Source of the DNA: Antedon mediterranea
Lineage: Eukaryota > Echinodermata > Crinoidea > Comatulida > Antedonidae
DNA: 64,000 nucleotides
Reading direction: 5' to 3'
Assembly (NCBI RefSeq): GCF_964355755.1
Contig: NC_092670.1
Span: 25,221,795-25,285,794 of the forward strand
Below are positions 49,601 to 58,925 of this stretch, piece by piece. Made by a program: the position numbers and the translations under genes. Numbering within the stretch: the first letter of the stretch is position 1; every line of letters starts with the position of its first letter. A model generated the notes under the pieces. It had not been told where the DNA came from. It worked only from the letters and a program-made list of their open reading frames with translations, and searched no databases.

Positions 49601-52600
49601 TGGTATGGTAGATGGAATGCAATGCTCAAAGTTTGCTGCCTAAGGGAACAATTTTCATTTAATTCTGTTTTTCTTTCAGTTTGTGCTCTCAAGGTGAATG
49701 GGACTGCACTGATGAGAAGTGTCCTTGGTTCAATGAAGAAAAAGCATGCATTGTTGGTGTAGGTGAATCTTATCCTCATGGAACCACTCTGCTCAAAGAC
49801 TGCAATGCCTGGTACATGAAATAGCTCTTTTTATAACTTTATCATATTCATGTAAATTTGGTTCTAACAAAGGCAGATACAGACATTGTTGTGGACTTCA
49901 TGCAACATAATGACGTTCATAAATCGCCAACCTGGTATACGATTTTCTTGATTTTGATACATTAACATGATATTTTATAAACCTTAGCCATGAAATTGTT
50001 GGGTGTGCCCTAGTACTCGCTCCCCATTCTGTACCGCTTACATGACCTGGTTACCCACAACTTTAAATGGTTGAAGTCTATTGTTTGATGAATGAACTTA
50101 TAACCACTTTTATCATTATTCAGTTTATCCAGTAGTCTGTCCATTCTTTCCATAAGAGATACTGATTTACTTTTTGATGCTTTTACTTTGAAGGACTTGT
50201 AACAATGCTAAATGGATTGGAACTCAACGATACTGCTCACCACTCACATACCCAGAGAGTAGTTGTCTTGACCACAACACCAGCACTACTTTGACCAATG
50301 GTCAAATGGTCAGACGTGGATGCAATGTTTGGTAAATAGAAATGCTTGCAATATCACAATTTTGTAGCATTGTATTGAAATCAAACAAGATTGTTTAGTT
50401 GTGATGGGTTAATAGAAAGTATTGTATATGTTACACCCTGTTGAATTAATATACAGTATATATATATATATATATATCAATTGTTTTTTTAAAGTGTGTG
50501 CAATAGTGGTAATATGGTGTGTACAGATGTTGAATGCCCTACAAACTCCTCAGGTATGCTATCTCATTGGTAATGTAATGATCTATTCTGACAATCTACT
50601 AATCCAAAATGTCTGACAAACTTAAGTTAAGTAAGAGTTCAAAATCAATTGTGATTAGAGAGTTAATTGTCTTATAGTTAATTTATGACACCAAGATGTC
50701 AATAATGTGAGTATTATTTGTCTGTTTTATAGGAATATGCTATGATCAACTTAATCGTTTTCTCTATGGCAACTCGTCTGTAATGGCATATAGACCAAGA
50801 TGCAATGCCACCAACGGCCTCTACCAACCAGTACAGGTGAGTAAACAAAAACAAACCAGCTTATTTTACACATAGAAACATGTATTCTGTATACCAATAT
50901 AATCACAACAACTGTGTAATAATAGTAACTAACACTTTAAGTAACTTTACAATTGTCTCATTTCATGACGTTTGCATTCTTTTTTTTTTTTTTCAGTGCT
51001 GTAACATGAGCAACATGTGTTTCTGTGTAGACCCAGTTGGACAATATTTACCTGGTAGTCTTGTGTACAAAACAATGCCAAACTGCTCAGCTTACATCTG
51101 TAAGTTTCTTTAAATAACTAGCTGTACTCTTCCACTAATGGACAAGTATCATCTAGTCACAAAAACATTTTTTGAACATAGCTACATGCAGAATTAAAAG
51201 ACGCCCCAGCTCAAACAGCAGGAGTATAGGTTTAGGAGGAGATAGAGTAATTTCGGGTTGGTAGAATCATGATCAATGTGCACTGATAAAGCATGTGCTT
51301 CACTAAGTTAAAATTGTAAAACTTCCATTTTCCCACCCACTTTTCCATTATAACATTTGGAGTGGAGTTGTGGCTTGGTGGTTATGATGCTTGACTACCA
51401 CTCCAAGGGTCCTGGGTTCAAGTCTCGTCACATGTCAGGATTTTTTCTATGGGCAAAATTACAACTTCATTCCCAAAGACTTGTAATAAGACTTTGTTTA
51501 TATAGAGTATTTGTGAACCTATGAGGGTCCCTAATGATCAGCAATTGCTGGATGGATCACCCTCATTAAATATTGTTAAAAAAAACTTGAAAAATAACTT
51601 GATAGACTTAATCTACTTTATTAACGTTGTGTCATGATACATACATTTGATTAGATGTTTAATTTTTCTTATTTCAGACAATGTAACCAGACCAAAACTG
51701 AACTTTACAGAAATACTGAATACAACACAGTTACAACCAACAGATATCAATTGGGGTAATCTTACAAAATAATTATGTAATAAATTATTTGAAATAGATG
51801 AAAAATCAAGTGAAACTCAAGATGCATTTCAGACGAATACAAACATATTTCTATATATTAATTTGTTAATTTAAGATATGTATCTATAAAACAAACAAAA
51901 AATAGAAATAATAAATATTTTGTAATTAAATAATTGGTGTTATTTGTAAATCCAAATTTATACTCTTTTTCTTAGCTAACCGTACTTGTCGTCAGTTGTT
52001 GTTCATCTCTATAATAAACAAATATGTTGCGCGTCCAACCTGTCTTCCTGATGGATCCTTTGCACCTCTACAATGCACCGTTGAAGGCAACTGCTACTGT
52101 GCCTATAGGAATGGCACATACGTCAACGGAACACTCACTCACATCAGCAAGGGTACACCTATGTGCATGACATTCAGAGATAGTGAGTTCAAACTTATTT
52201 TGAATTAAATCGTAATGTTCAAGGTAGTGGGTTCAAATCCTACTCACAGTACCAGGATGACTAGGATGTGCAGTTTGAAAGACTTTTGGGCACAATGTTT
52301 TGTGTGTTAGAGTATGATTAAAGAGCGCATTTAAATAAAGTGCCTGAAACCAACAAAATATCACATTAAATAATTATGTTTTAAATTTGTGTTCTCAGCA
52401 TTGGAGTTTGTCACCTCTGAAGTAGTAACAGGTAAATGATTGTGTAATAAACCTCATACTTATCATTTATTACAAAATAAATAATAGAGCTCACTTTGTA
52501 CCGTGTAGTGTCTATATGGAGGAATCCATACATTACTTGATATACCAACAATACACAACAATGCGTTATTATTATTATTTTTTAAAACTTATGATGTTGT

Positions 52601-55600
52601 CTTTTATCATAATGTTAGAGACACCAACGCTGACCAGCTGCGTTTTCAAAGCCAAGCTGGCAAAGGAAGTCATGTTGCCACATGTGCCTACTTGTGATTC
52701 CCGTGGCATGTACACGCCTCTGCAATGTAACACCATGACTGGTCTCTGCTTCTGTGTTGATATTCAAGGCATGGTAATTAAAGATACCACAGTATTGATG
52801 ACTGAAAGAACAAGACCTGACTGTATACAGTACAGAACAGGTATGTTAAACATCATGTTAAAATAGCAGTTTTAATGAATGCTATTTTAAGTTTTTTACT
52901 TTTAATTTCTGTGATAACAAAGATGAAGGTTTATTTTGTTTTTGTTTATAGAAGAATTAAATAAGAAATTAAGCTATCAGAGAACACCTCTTATCTCAAG
53001 CATCATCACAGATGAGAAATTCCCAGATGGTAAGTTTGAATTTGTTGAAACAAAAGGTACAATACTCTACTTAACAATTGTGCTATTTGCATGCATTTAT
53101 TCACTCAGTACATCAATAATTTAGTCAATATAATAATATTATATATCAACTTATCTATCGTATTCTGTGGTCAGAAAAGTGAAGAAGAAGGAATAAGAAT
53201 TCAAGACCCATTTCCTTAATTTATAATGTTATCTTATTATTATTGCAGAAATTTCAGCTTGTGAGACACAGAAGATTGTTGCCAGTGACCTGAAGACAGT
53301 ATTCATGCCAAAGTGTGATTCCACTGGTTCTTATGTACCGTACCAGTGTCCAACCAACACCGATGTGTGCTTCTGCGTTGACAAGACTGGAACCGTTATT
53401 GCCAACACCACAACCATGGGCGCCACAAGCTCTCCTGACATGTGTGATAAGTACAGAAATGGTATGTCAAAATCTCAAACATTTAGAGTATATCGATATA
53501 TAAACTAGAAAATGCTAATTTGGCTAGCATACTCACTGTCCTTTGTAGGCAGATATTCAGTTCTTGTGACTATCGAGCTATACTAACTATATGTTTCATC
53601 AAATGTCATACAAATAAGGACCAACCTAGAAGTATATCTGTCTCAGTTGGCCTTTAAACATGGTTTTACAATGTACAGTACTTGGTTCTAGATATCATTT
53701 TTGCTTATTTATAGTTATTGCATCATTAACCAATAAACAATCTTACTTATTTTTCCAGTATCATTGCTTCCAAGGATGATGGTAAATGCCACTGTTTACG
53801 AGGTATTCCCATATTTCTGTGACACAGACTGTCCAAAGACTGGCCCACAATTCAACAGCAGTTTGAACTACACTCTACCTGTCAACACTACCAGACCTAC
53901 GCGTCGTAAGTATACTAGAGTAATATCTCAAATAAAAATGGTCCATTATTTAAAATAATATTTATATATATATATTTATAAATATTTATGTAAAAACAGT
54001 GAAATACATGTCCTTAGCTAGGAAACTTGACAAAGCTTTGAATTTTGATGGACAAATGTGTGTACAATGACATCCTGTCACTATATGTAACAACTCAAAA
54101 AATATATACAAAAAATATATACGTTTGTTTTCTTTTTTTCAGCATCTTGCGTTCGCCAGCTTGTAATCTCTAGCCTTGTACCAGGTGTTTTCAGACCAAC
54201 TTGTCTGAAGAACGGAACCTTCTCACCACTCCAATGTCAACCACAGTCTGGCATATGCTACTGTGTTGACAGAATGGGTGTGACTATTCAGGGAACTGCC
54301 CAAAAGGTGTCTCAAGAAGGACTTCCAAATTGCTCAATGTACTGGAATAGTAAGTTTTTTTATAAGCATTATGGCTTTTCGTTTTTCTTAGGTACTCCTC
54401 TTGCCGTGTTGATTGCTCATTTTATATGATGCACCTTCTGACTGTACTCCTTCCATAGTGCCTGCATATTTTTCCTCCGCTTCTGACATTGTGTCTATAT
54501 TGTTGAAATGTCCCAAATCTGCCATTTTTTCTGGTTTAATTTGTAATTCTTTTTATTTGCAGCTACTCTGCCTGTCAATATGAATCGCACTTCCTTCATG
54601 ATTGAAGAGATGCAGGCAATGAATGAGATGAACCTGGAGACTGTTAACGTGACGGAGTTATTCAACCTCACCAACATCTTTAATGCATCCATGCCATTCA
54701 ATATCTCTCAATTTAATGCCACTTTGTGGAACATCACTGGTGTCAATACAACACAACTTGGCACAGAAAGACAAGCTTGGTGTAAGTATAACATTTACAA
54801 AAATGATAGCTTGTAATAGTAAGTAAAGCAAAATGTCTTATTGCTTATTGGTATATCACAATTTCAACATCAATAATTCGTTTACACATACGTATGTTAT
54901 GTTAACCATTATCGACTTACTATGTCTTTTATAATGAATTAATAATTTTCTATTATTGTTACCAGCTGTGAAAACTGACTGCTTTAAGAGGCAGCTGTAT
55001 GCCAGTAGACGAGGCATGTTTGTTCCAAGTTGTAACCGTGACAACACTTACACAGCTCTGCAATGCAACAGAGAGACTGGCATGTGTTATTGCTCATTAC
55101 CTAATGGTTATGCCCTCACTGGAACGGTTACACCAATTACTGAAGGTACCCCATCATGTTGGCAGTACCCACAAGGTATGTATTGCACACTCTAATTACA
55201 TTTTATCTTCAGGTCCGCATCAATTTAGGATGATCTTTCTGACAAGACAAAAGCATCTTTACCAGGGATGTCACCACTATGGATGGCCCCGTTTCCGACC
55301 ACCATTTTCATGACGCCGACAACCACTATATTTACGCATGTAGATCGTAGCCTATTGTAACTTACTACTACTAAGATACGATGTATTGTTATTAAAATTA
55401 TCAACGCGTCGATCGTAGGGTGGTCCGTAGGGTTAATAAACAACATTGTCATCGCCTTTAGAAAACGCATGGAAAATGCAAATTAACAATGTACTGTTCA
55501 TTAATTAAAATCGGCGCCGCCTAAAAATCCTACCTAAGGCTAGGCCTAGTAGGAGACGACACATTTTGCTAGTTAGCCGGACGAGACGACATCGTGCGCC

Positions 55601-58600
55601 GAATCGATATATCGGAGTGGAGTCTAGTTTCGGCGACCTAGGCTTACGCTAAATTGTTTAATCCTACCTTGGCTTAGCGAATTATAAATATAATATTCCG
55701 ACATAAACATAAAAAAATTAATATATTCCATGTTAAGATTTAGGCCTATTCAATTATTACGACATGTCACTGTGTAATGAAAATGGCCCTAGTATTCTGT
55801 AGGTAACCCAAACCATAATTAATTTTGAGTAAAAAAAAAACATGTGCTACATGTGATGGTGGGAACAGTTAATTTAGAGTAGAGAGTATCGCGTTTCATG
55901 TCATGTGACACAAAATATAGGTACACGATCTTCGTCACGTTTCCAGGCCTGCCATATATGAGCCAAAAAATAAATCTAGGTCTGTGCGCACGATTGACAC
56001 TATATTTAGAATGTTAACGATCTTTTGTTGTCGGCATCGTTTTTGGGTCGGCATCGTTTGTGGATCAACATCGTTTGTGGATCAACTGGACGTTTTAAGT
56101 TGGCCAAAGCCTATACTACTACTAGTTCATTGTGGTTCACCGTGTGGTGTCATCATGCCTCTACCGTGGGAAATTTCTATTATATTTGCCGTCGAGTTGA
56201 ATAGATAAAAAAACACCACGAAAAAACGATTACGATTAATATTATTTATTAATAAATGCTTCCGAGTAATTTACAACTTGGTCCTCCGTCAGTCAAAATT
56301 GAGTCATTAATTTAATTGTGCACACCTTGTTACCTCACAAAAAACATCGTAATGCATTTTTTCCGACCTTATTATGGAATGCGTGGGTTTGGCGGAGTAG
56401 CTGGACCCCCCTCTCCCAATTTTTTTTTTGGGTGGGGGGGGGGGGGCCGGATCGCCGACCACCACTCATGACATGCTGGTGACATCCCTGTTTACTACAG
56501 TATGATGACAATGACCTAGTATTTGATTTGAATAAGAATTTCAGAGCTACAGTACATGTGAACATTATGTAGCATTTTGTTAACAGATTTATACTAATAT
56601 CATTGTATTCTAGCTTTCAACATGACCATGCTAAACAATTGGAGGTTGTCGACGATAAGAAGAGCATATTCTAACTGGACTGATACTTTGAACTCAACAA
56701 GTTCTGTTGTAAAACCTTCTATGGAGCCTACTGCAGAACCAATCCCACCAAGACGACTTTGTAAGTTTTTTCAAAATACAGTTAAGGCTAGCTAGGTAGC
56801 TAGTTTTAAGAGTTTTTGCTATTATAAGTGAAACCCACAAAATCAGACCACCTAATACTTTTCAATTGATACATAGAGTATAGAGCTGTAGCTTTGGTGG
56901 TTAACATCCAATCCCAAGTATGGGGTTCAATCCTGACCTACACTAGTGCCAGAGTTTTAACTCTTGCGCAACTCCATTCCCTGGAGACTTGGTTTATAAG
57001 CACGATAAATTATTAAATAGTTTATCCATACTGTAATTGGCAAGCTACTCACTGTTGGATGAGTATTAAATAAAAAAAATTTAAAAAAACTATGTTTTAT
57101 TTTTGTGATTATTAGAGTTTTATACAGTATTGTTTTTTTTAAATAGAATTTTTAACACTGTAAAAAGTAGCTGAGTATAATATCTTTTGATTTGTATTAT
57201 TTATACAGATGATCCACTATCATGTAAAAAGATTGGTAACTTTGTTGTTTACTGTTATTGTACCAGACCATCTGGTGCTGAGGTTGACGGCACTCGACAA
57301 TATTTCTCCATTCCAGACTGCCGCAGTTATCCAGGTATGAACCAGTAACCTCTTAGATCTAAGAAGGATTGAAGGGAGTAAGGGTGCATGGAGGAAAGGT
57401 GTAGGGAGAGAGGGCCAGTGTATACATATTTTTATTTAAGTTGTTTCATTCAGTGATATATTTTTTTTCTAGATATGTGTGAAGCCCGTGGTCAATTCTA
57501 CAATCCAGGAGAGAAGGTGATTAAGAAACCAACGCAAAATGGATGCCAATCATGGTATGAATTATTTAATTACTTATGTATGTGAAGTATGCAAGAAAAA
57601 CATGAATGTACATTTTACCGAATTAGTAGGCCTACCACACCACCATTGTTTTGTACTTTTTCCCATTAGCACATGTACCTCTGGAAGTTGGATGTGTGAG
57701 TACACCATGGAGTGTGAAGAAGAAGGCCAAATAACTACCACCACTGAGCCACTACCAACACAAACTGTGACACCAAGCAAAGAGATGCCATCATCCCAGA
57801 ATATGCCACGAACCACCCTAGAACCACATGTATGTCAACATGAAGGCATTTCCTACAACAGTGGACAAGTTCACTCGTGGGATTGCAGAACATGGTAAAT
57901 TTATGTGATTTTGTGTAGTACACTGTGGTGCAATGCAGAGGCCCCTAGTGGCCCTTTTAGCATTTTTCGACATGTTTTAATGCCTGTTTTTTCCTCTGGG
58001 TGTTACTCTGTAGTTTCTGGATTTAGAGTGCTCATAGCTGTTACACCACTGGTAGTAAGCCTGCTGTATAATTACTGAATTTCAAAGAGGCCATATCAGA
58101 GTAATAATAATAATTACCACATTTCTATAGAACACTTTTTCATGGATAATCATGCTCTTACATTATTACTCGGGTCATTTTTTGGGAAACATATACTCCC
58201 ATAATGCAGCTAGTAAGTAATCATTTTATACAATTAGGTGGAGAAAGGCAAATGTAAGTAAAGTGTCTACCCGAAGGATACAAGCAATGCGATGAGAGCT
58301 GGATTCGAACCACGATCTCATAATCAGTAATCCAACATGCAACACACTGCGCCACATGCCCTAATAAGTAATTTAATATATTACGGTATAACAAATTTCT
58401 TCATCTTTTTTTCAGTACTTGTATCAATTACCAATGGGTATGCTCAACAAGGAACTGTGATACCACAACCATCGCAACAACTAATGTACCAGTAGTAACA
58501 ACCATCGGTTACAGAGATTGTACTATCGGCGATATGGTGTTTGATCATTTATCCACCTTCAATATTGGTTGCACCGAATGGTAATTACAATATTTTTTCA

Positions 58601-58884
58601 TGTCCTATTCATACATATATAGGTTATCTAGTAATCTTTACGCAAGTAAGCCTTTACAAAAATTCTCACCATTTGATAGAGAAAATGTCAAATTGTTTGG
58701 CCTGATCAATTTTTAGACCAAAAATGAACCAATAAAAATTAATCGATAAACTGACCAAAATATGATAAATAAAAAACCAGTTTACTGAGCCACAATAGCT
58801 GCCATATTAATTTGTCTTTACTTCTTCTCTTTCAGCACTTGTACCGATGGGGAAGCTATCTGCTCATCCAGGAATTGTCAGTAA
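28679..58884 (+). CDS. giant secreted mosaic protein, 52 exons: EGF, WxxW, six-Cys modules and 12 thyroglobulin-1 repeats
   Basis: Exons: 28679-28785, 30659-30688, 30791-30843, 32407-32499, 32671-32770, 33075-33271, 33559-33606, 33847-33934, 39968-40032, 40287-40365, 40484-40635, 40746-40892, 41042-41179, 41369-41427, 41631-41746, 42431-42527, 42951-43151, 43342-43551, 44545-44565, 44784-44996, 45188-45271, 45773-45979, 46337-46474, 46875-47087, 47199-47735, 47965-48165, 48258-48392, 48686-48761, 48896-48957, 49194-49272, 49378-49527, 49680-49811, 50194-50331, 50495-50553, 50733-50836, 50997-51099, 51678-51755, 51976-52182, 52399-52431, 52619-52840, 52952-53029, 53249-53461, 53759-53905, 54143-54349, 54563-54781, 54966-55175, 56614-56761, 57209-57334, 57473-57554, 57670-57894, 58416-58580, 58836-58884. 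The sum is 7041 nt (2346 residues), all phases consistent. A signal peptide (MKSFAVLACLFVLAQS) and no transmembrane segment predict secretion. Thyroglobulin-1 and pacifastin-like folds elsewhere inhibit proteases; WxxW occurs in mucins and CILP. An extracellular-matrix, mucus or protease-inhibitor role is inferred. No named orthologue. Confidence 0.9.
29153..30568 (+). repeat. left arm of a large inverted repeat around exons 2-3
   Basis: Starts ATCTATATATAAATTTACG and ends CTAGATGGTACGCGAG. Its reverse complement lies at 31123-32299; shared anchors include AACCGGTTGAAC, TCCTATCTCCTCC-type text and GAGAACCATCTGTGGGCACG. It contains 29780-30060, which has no partner in the other arm and includes a second copy of about 70 bp from near 29295-29365. 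The inner end adds a hairpin, CTAGATGGTACGC (30553-30565) with GCGTACCATCTAG (30577-30589). Confidence 0.85.
31123..32299 (-). repeat. right arm of the large inverted repeat around exons 2-3
   Basis: Begins CTCGCGTACCATCTAG and ends TTTATATATAGAT. By eye roughly 80-85% identical to the left arm over the shared parts; 31600-31860 differs. An ORF at 31143-31499 lies wholly within the arm, has no recognisable domain and is probably non-coding. Confidence 0.85.
34501..34718 (+). repeat. 77-bp direct repeat, nearly three copies
   Basis: Units start at 34501, 34578 and 34655, each AAAGTTTAGCAGGCTAACTC onwards with GGACGCAAAGCTCC near the end. The third is shorter and more diverged. Confidence 0.95.
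34990..35190. repeat. CTAG/GGCCTAG-rich cluster
   Basis: About 200 bp dominated by overlapping TAGGCCTAG, GCTAG and CTAGAC words, like the cluster at 12460-12560. Simple-sequence origin seems likely. Confidence 0.7.
35683..35925 (+). repeat. ~120-bp tandem duplication inside the TTAA element
   Basis: The segment from about 35690 (GGTTAATTGGTTTAGAAATAA) to 35790 is repeated from about 35805 to 35920, both holding GAATTCCATTT and TACAGTACAATCAGCTAAA. Confidence 0.8.
36706..37010 (+). mobile_element. tRNA-derived SINE, full length
   Basis: Head GGAGTGGCCGAGCGGTTAAG matches a Ser/Leu-type tRNA A box; GGGTTCGAGGC about 50 bp later matches a B box. A conserved-looking body (GGATAAGGACTATAAACCGT, TTTAAAGAACC, CAAGTAGGGGG) and an AATCAATCAATC tail follow. 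Flanking GAATATT / CAATATT suits a target duplication. The neighbouring duplicate at about 37410-37600 lacks the SINE. Confidence 0.9.
37410..37630 (+). repeat. second copy of the SINE-flanking sequence (empty site)
   Basis: The segment from TTTGGTACATTTGTTAAATT to GAATCAATGTAGG repeats 36600-36705 joined to 37006-37090, without the SINE between them. Confidence 0.85.
37799..38239 (+). CDS. ubiquitin-protease-like ORF fragment within the TTAA element
   Basis: A 146-codon ORF, or an exon from an acceptor TTTTAG at about 37825-37830. It reads RNSCAVDSFLELAFF near the start, like the Cys box (NxC-x-x-D/N-S) of C19 peptidase-like domains that occur in some transposon-borne proteins. It continues through CEPVWNWLISKNRSFYPKGS and CACKTSHT. 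No His box is visible, so it is at most a domain start. Presence in a decayed element suggests a transposon gene remnant; a nested host gene is the alternative. The function is unproven. Confidence 0.4.
   Translation: MVMFTHFLNFRNSCAVDSFLELAFFCLFHKLVTIQRNPFLDLVYKTCVNRNLNCQYAVLKEVCEPVWNWLISKNRSFYPKGSINTSFEEILDYISITDDERKLFSLGIQKICACKTSHTLSLCPIYLSSQLLIDNNHNLQAEVVDL
38217..38832 (+). repeat. ~290-bp tandem duplication after the protease-like ORF
   Basis: Copy 1 at about 38217-38507 and copy 2 at about 38555-38832 share AGAAGTTGTTGAT, TTTATCCTGATATTTACAA and GTGTCTATGGGGGCAATAC. Copy 2 has small deletions, including one T just before the stop codon of the ORF. Confidence 0.92.
41952..42055 (+). 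mobile_element. 5S rRNA-derived SINE head (or 5S pseudogene)
   Basis: TACGGCTTTACCACGTTGAA, CCGGTTCTCGTCAGATCACC, GAAGTTAAGCAACGTTGGGC and TTGGATGGGAGACCATCTGG follow 5S rRNA in order. About 11 nt of the 5S internal promoter (the GGTTAGTAC part of box C) are missing. Unique sequence follows to about 42290, and a CAATCAATCAATCAA run precedes it, so it is probably a 5S-headed SINE rather than a gene. It lies in intron 15. Confidence 0.75.
42648..42880 (-). mobile_element. tRNA-derived SINE, minus orientation, intron 16
   Basis: Read on the minus strand: GAGTGGAGTTGTGGCTTGG (head, A box TGGCTTGGTGGTTATG), then TCCTGGGTTCAAGTCCTG (B box), and a body ending at the ATTAAATATGG side. The same family, plus orientation, lies at 51359-51577. 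Confidence 0.88.
43671..44363 (+). repeat. 53-bp minisatellite, 13 copies, intron 18
   Basis: Units hold CAATATGTGTCATGAGGAGG, GTGACAATGACGGACTC and TATGCCGTCCTTC; neighbours differ mainly by CGACC versus CACC at the join. The copies are very similar, implying recent expansion. The sister intron in block B (after 52182) has no such array. Confidence 0.95.
47199..47735 (+). repeat. exon 25: 14-residue N-glycosylation-site array
   Basis: The 537-nt exon encodes about 179 residues with 23 N-x-S/T sequons. A 14-residue unit (W-N-x-T-x-F-x-x-M-F-N-x-S-x) repeats with little change, for example WNSTLYTVMFNSSM then WNTTFFDVMFNVTQ. The reading frame is fixed by both splice sites and by the sister exon 54563-54781, which has eight sequons in 73 residues. 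Confidence 0.9.
51359..51577 (+). mobile_element. tRNA-derived SINE, plus orientation, intron 36
   Basis: GGAGTTGTGGCTTGGTGG head and TCCTGGGTTCAAGTCTCG B-box region, body with GACTTGTAATAAGACTTTG and GAGGGTCCCTAATGATCAGC, ending in TTAAATATTGTTAAAAAA. Same family as 42648-42880 but opposite orientation. Confidence 0.88.
52209..52345 (+). mobile_element. possible tRNA-derived SINE remnant, intron 38
   Basis: GTGGGTTCAAATCCTACTCA resembles a B box, followed by a body with GCACAATGTTTTGTG and AAATAAAGTGCCTG. The head is missing or inside exon-adjacent sequence. Confidence 0.4.
55263..56490. mobile_element. 1.23 kb element with CAGGGATGTCACCA ends, intron 46
   Basis: CAGGGATGTCACCA (55263) and TGGTGACATCCCTG (ending 56490) are exact inverted ends; TTTAC flanks both sides directly (55258-55262, 56491-56495), a clean 5-bp target duplication. 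The interior has a G-run at about 56430-56445 and TAGGCCTA words, but no transposase ORF. Confidence 0.85.
56881..57075 (+). mobile_element. tRNA-derived SINE, intron 47
   Basis: AGAGCTGTAGCTTTGGTGGT (A-box-like) and TATGGGGTTCAATCCTGAC (B box), then a body with CTCCATTCCCTGGAGACTTG and an AT-rich tail. Different family from the copy at 51359, though the GAGTTGTGGCTTGG-type head is similar. Confidence 0.65.
57930..58047 (+). repeat. dispersed repeat, second copy, intron 50
   Basis: Matches 27367-27497 in order: GAGGCCCCTAGTGG, TTTTAGCATTTTTC, TTAATGCCTGTTTTTTCC, TCTGGG, GCTCATAGCTGTTACACC. Confidence 0.6.
58185..58372 (-). mobile_element. tRNA-derived SINE, minus orientation, intron 50
   Basis: GCTGGATTCGAACCACGATC is an inverted B box, followed by CACACTGCGCCACATGCCC, an inverted A-box side. 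The body continues to about 58185 (ATGCAGCTAGTAAG). Not an intact tRNA: no acceptor-stem pairing. Confidence 0.65.
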
Positions 58885-58925
58885 ACAATTCAAAATAGTA
58901 AGAATCCGAACACCCCTTTATAACA

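Larger units (their letters stand above)
48686..56761 (+). other. block B: exons 28-47, second copy of the twenty-exon unit
   Basis: Residues about 1244-2131. Each exon pairs with one in block A. Six of many close matches: CFIGNTSINPG / CFIGNMSIASG, FTPGLCEVN / FTPGVCQVN, ITTIDCNV / ITTVDCNV, NGTYINGTLTHIS / NGTYVNGTLTHIS, QPQSGICYCVD in both, and NTYTALQCNRKTG / NTYTALQCNRETG. Module and repeat content are the same: five six-cysteine modules and six thyroglobulin-1 repeats. Confidence 0.9.
57209..58884 (+). other. C-terminal tail of the mosaic protein (exons 48-52)
   Basis: Exon 48 looks like a degenerate C-terminal half of a thyroglobulin-1 repeat (VVYCYCTRPSGAEVDGTRQ). Exons 49-52 encode three more six-cysteine modules (GCQSCTCTSGSWMC, DCRTCTCINYQWVC, GCTECTCTDGEAIC), again with a TG| split at the third cysteine. 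They are joined by Thr-rich linkers (ITTTTEPLPTQTVTP, TTTIATTNVPVVTT) that could carry O-glycans. The protein ends CSSRNCQ at the TAA of 58882-58884. Confidence 0.88.

Noticed and set aside
56425-56447. Long G-run as a regulatory quadruplex
   Set aside because: It lies inside a mobile element and could equally be a homopolymer sequencing error; noted only with that element.
58280-58372. Minus-strand tRNA gene suggested by the GGATTCGAACC word
   Set aside because: Only promoter-like boxes are present; no cloverleaf can be drawn.
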